Shown here: positions 60,909-64,000 of the stretch, one piece after another
Layout of the letters: each line of letters opens with the position of its first letter
Position numbering within the stretch: the stretch's first letter is position 1
Assembly: GCA_026874595.1 (NCBI GenBank)
Contig: CM049317.1
Location: 19,491,882-19,555,881, forward strand
Length of the DNA stretch: 64,000 bases
From: Sipunculus nudus
Taxonomy: Eukaryota; Annelida; Sipuncula; Golfingiida; Sipunculidae
Direction of reading: 5' to 3'
Translations under genes and position numbers: made by a program
The notes under the pieces: generated by a model
The model's input: the letters and a program-made list of their open reading frames with translations, nothing else
Database searches by the model: none
What the model was told of the DNA's origin: nothing

Positions 60909-63502
60909 ATGGGTGTCCTGTCCGGAACACTGATCGCCTTTTGTCTTTTGAGAGTAGCGTTCGGAAGCCCAAGCGAAGGTATCTTAAAGACTGAAATTGC
61001 CAGTTTATATGATTGAAAGTTTAGTCTTAATTTTACAAGAATGTAGTTAACATATGCAGCTCTGTGTTTGGTGCCTGTGCGTCAAGCTGCCTGATCAACC
61101 ATTTACGAAGAAAGCGGCCGTCCTGCATGGTGTCATATTCTATTTACTAATATATTATCGAATCCAAATGTTGCCATGTTCAAAGTATTAAGGATTCTGT
61201 CAATTAAAGGCATTTTAATTTATATAAATATTCAACCTTTACATGGAATAATTTCCATTTATCTATATACCTCATTATCAATGTATTAAGCATTATGAAT
61301 AAACTCAAAGAATCTAGTTCCGAAAGCGTGAGCACTTATTTACGGACAGTTCGCTTTTTTACGACCAGATAAAGGGCGTGATTCTATCGAGTAGATAAGA
61401 AATAAACATCCAGACTCGTTGTGTCTCCAACTGAATGGAACTACACCGAAGCTTCTTTTCACGGACACCTTTCTGTTATGAATACTTCTTTATTACGAAC
61501 GCACACTCGGCCACCTTAAAAGTGGATTGTTACTTATTTAATACTTACTTTATTCCATGGCAAACAAACCCAGGCCTGTCGGCGTTGATAATTGGAGGTA
61601 CCAAATATAAAAATCCTATATAGATTTTGTTTGAATCGCGCCTTTAATTTGTCAATAATGTGTTGTGTTATATAAAAGATATAAAGGCCTGCAGTTTCTT
61701 ATTCATATATGTTTTCTTACGTCACGTGTTTTTAAGTTTCCTGATTTCGTTCTGTGAAGAGATATATTTAATTATAAAAAAGATATCATGCATTAGTTTC
61801 ATAAGGCAGATGAATGCTAGACCAAGCAGATCCCCGCAGTAAAGAGATTATTCTTTTATTATAATGGGGTGGATACGGCTGATGTAAAGCTTTTAGACTT
61901 CGTGTCATTTCTAGAAGATTTTTTTCTTTTCCAGGAACTGATGAGGAGCAGATTATTTCTCAGTTGAATTTGTTTCACAAATTTTTCCACCATCCGAACC
62001 CGGAAGCTCTCTTTGACCAGGTCTTTAATCCAAAGAGTTACTTCATGCCACCAGGAGAGAAGACAAAAGAGGGCAAAGGTCAGGGTTCGTTTAGATCCTA
62101 CACTATCTATGAAGCATACTACAATAGCACATCTCGTAACCGAACTGCGAGCATCAGAATTCCAAACTGCCTCCAGCGACGAAACCTCTTGCGCTGTTTC
62201 GTCCCCTCCCCATATATTGAGATAAGTGGTGTTTGAGCACAATATAATTGTATTTTCCTTAAAAGGCAGTTTCGTTTTTAGTTTTACGGATGGGGTGACA
62301 TAAAAGTTCTTCCCCGTGGCAAACGTATCTTATTTTAATAACAAGTGCAACATATTTGCAACTGTTAGTGCATTTTACTCGAGTTATTGTGTATATTGGT
62401 ATAAGAACACACGGGTCGTACTGCTGTTAACCGCCATGACAGAAGGAGTAAGAATGTATAATCAATTTCATGTTTATAAGGCTTATAGACATATTTGAAC
62501 TGGGAATTCATGGAATTAGCATATCATAACATAATTTTGATTCATAAATTATGATACCCCCGATATACTGGAAGGTGTTCTCTCTTTTATAGACACATAT
62601 TATTCCGAGCTTAGAATTCTGCCCAGGTGCGTACATGGGATTGGGATGATGACCTAAATGTACTCTCAGATATATTTATCATTTTAGTCACCTTTAGTAG
62701 CTACTGAAACTCAAGTCGATTATTCGCCTTATTACGTCCGAACGAATCTGATTATTTATGTTCTGGCTGAAGATGTATCCTCTTCTTTCTTCTAGCATTC
62801 TCTTAAGGTGACGCAAGTTTTAGCTGTCTGAAAATAGACCAAAGTTGGTTGTATATACCCCCTAAAAATAGTAAATGAAATGTCTTTATTGAAACAGATG
62901 CATAATACAGTTACTAATTGACGAAATTCATAACTCACAACAGAAAGAAATGTATTAATGAAGTTTTGCAAGAAAAGATAAATTAATTTTTAAACCAACA
63001 GATATTTTGTTTTCTAAGATTTCAAACAAATTAAAATGTTCAAATGATGGATTCTTTTAACGAAATATTAAAAAGAAAACACTTTATTATTCTAGTAATA
63101 CTGGTCATAAGTTATCTTTACCGGTTTCTTTTAGGAATAAAGGAATTTAATTTTGATGAAATGCAATATAATGTAATATGGTCAATAAAAATGTATTAAA
63201 TGACTGATATTAGCTGATATATGATGTGCTAAATTAATAATGTTGCAACATGTACAATATAAAACAAACGTTAGTACATTATTATAGGCATGTCTTCCTA
63301 TTTTGTTTTAGAAAAAATCACATCTAGGCTTCGTCGTTTCATGAAAAGTGTTAAGGAAGTCTACGTTCGTAGTACAAGGGTTGAGATCTTCGGAGATATC
63401 TCGGTCCAGGTTTGCCGGTATGAACAAGATGGGCCAAACTGGGAAGTTCTGCAAACTGGGAAGTATGTAATTCATACGTGTGTAGGAGAACGCTGCTATT
63501 GA
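60909..63502 (+). CDS. Candidate secreted protein, 2 or 3 exons, unknown family
   Basis: Exon 1 (60909-60978) encodes MGVLSGTLIAFCLLRVAFGS plus PSE, a good signal peptide, and ends at GAAG/GTATCT. Exon 2 starts at 61935 after ttttttcttttccag and joins in phase (G+GA = Gly), continuing TDEEQIISQLNLFHKFFHHP, two N-glycosylation sequons (NSTS, NRTA) and PNCLQRRNLLRCF. Read through it stops at TGA 62234, giving 123 residues. Alternatively a weak donor at 62225/62226 (GATAA/GTGGTG) joins in phase to an exon at 63312-63502 after tattttgttttag (KITSRLRRFMKSVKEVYVRS to HTCVGERCY, stop 63500). That gives 183 residues with five Cys after the signal. No known domain recognised; the role is unknown, probably extracellular. 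It is the only ordinary host gene candidate in the window. Confidence 0.5.
60979..61934 (+). other. Intron 1 of the secreted-protein candidate
   Basis: Begins gtatct and ends in a strong pyrimidine tract plus cag. A 62-codon open frame inside (61435-61623) is taken as chance. Confidence 0.4.
62237..63311. other. Region between exons 2 and 3 of the candidate gene
   Basis: AT-rich; either the 3' untranslated and downstream region or intron 2. A gene-sized open frame is absent. Confidence 0.35.
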
Positions 63503-64000
63503 ATCAACTGTGGTATTTTGTAATTGTAACGTGACTTTGGTCTCTTTGAAATACCAAACACAGGTGAAATGAGATAATTCAAGTTTATTAAAATGTTAAC
63601 TTATTGAAAGATTTGTCCATTAATAATATCGGATAGAACAACATTTTCATTAAAATATAATACACCCCCCCCCCCGGGAACACAGATAAGATAGCGTTAT
63701 AAGTCCTATCGGCGGATAGTTTCATCACAATTTGAGATGTCCTTATATCAGGATATTGACTAAGGTGTATATCGTACGGATTTAAATAACCGGTTGCTTT
63801 TAATAACATATGAATAGTGACTTATTTTCCCTATTCCAAAATACTCCCATAAGTCTATATATTCACAATGTTGTTTGTTTCTATACATTTACATTATAGA
63901 TAAACGTGTGTTATTGAAACCGAGTTTCCCATATACTTGTAGATGCTTTTTAGTCTGGAAGAAGGATACACAAACCCAGCAGTGGAGAAACCTTATTAAC
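63503..64000. other. Right edge of the window, nothing recognised
   Basis: Contains a homopolymer run of C at 63664-63675. If the upstream gene ends at 63502, this is its 3' flank. No polyadenylation signal is convincing. Confidence 0.4.

Noticed and set aside
61859-62242. 127-codon minus-strand frame
   Set aside because: Opposite the exon with a strong acceptor and in-phase signal-peptide exon; no motif of its own.

Overview
This is an AT-rich eukaryotic window. GT-AG introns, CR1/L2-type LINE remains, a THAP-type DDE transposon, a ZNF862-like hAT element, an N-terminal 2A-like peptide and AGGTCA-rich dispersed repeats all point to an invertebrate nuclear genome. A marine mollusc, perhaps a bivalve, is my best guess, but it is inferred from repeat style and not proven. 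I see no bacterial operons, rRNA, tRNA or CRISPR array. Almost all of it is mobile-element debris that has been amplified locally. Only one ordinary host gene candidate stands out, at the right end.

Positions 1-30097 are ARRAY 1: three head-to-tail, nearly identical copies of an 11 kb block (1-8283, cut by the window; 8284-18890; 18891-30097). Each copy carries one 4.7-5.3 kb DNA transposon with terminal inverted repeats. On the plus strand it has a THAP plus DDE transposase of the ISL2EU/PIF-Harbinger-like (DDE_Tnp_4) type. On the minus strand, from the opposite end, it has the 5' exons of a second gene that I relate to the SWIM/YqaJ partner protein of such elements. All three copies share the same insertion site and the same frameshifts, so the block was amplified as a segment after the transposon had died. 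The rest of each block holds a pogo-like MITE, TA and GA microsatellites, a short 76-bp minisatellite and an 82-bp tandem duplication.

Positions 30098-35150 form a mosaic between the arrays: a short ORF with a DVETNPGP 2A-like motif (LINE N-terminus), a minisatellite whose monomers carry AGGTCA direct repeats, a second degenerate tandem repeat, a diverged relative of the array-1 block, and a long run of the 76-bp minisatellite.

Positions 35156-44056 hold a decayed CR1-like LINE (AP endonuclease, reverse transcriptase, C-terminal zinc motif). It is split by a 5.2 kb hAT element (37360-42582) with recognisable short terminal repeats and a target duplication. Positions 39996-56125 are ARRAY 2: three tandem units of 5.3-5.5 kb, each made of the 5' two thirds of the hAT gene, the LINE tail, the 76-bp minisatellite and a CTGT-rich tract. 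Only the first unit is joined to the rest of the hAT element and the front of the LINE.

Positions 56126-64000 are right flank: an L2/CR1-type LINE relic with an internal 147-bp duplication, microsatellites, and a candidate secreted-protein gene with a signal-peptide exon (60909-60978), a body exon (from 61935) and a possible last exon (63312-63502). All calls are by reading; no alignment or database search was run.
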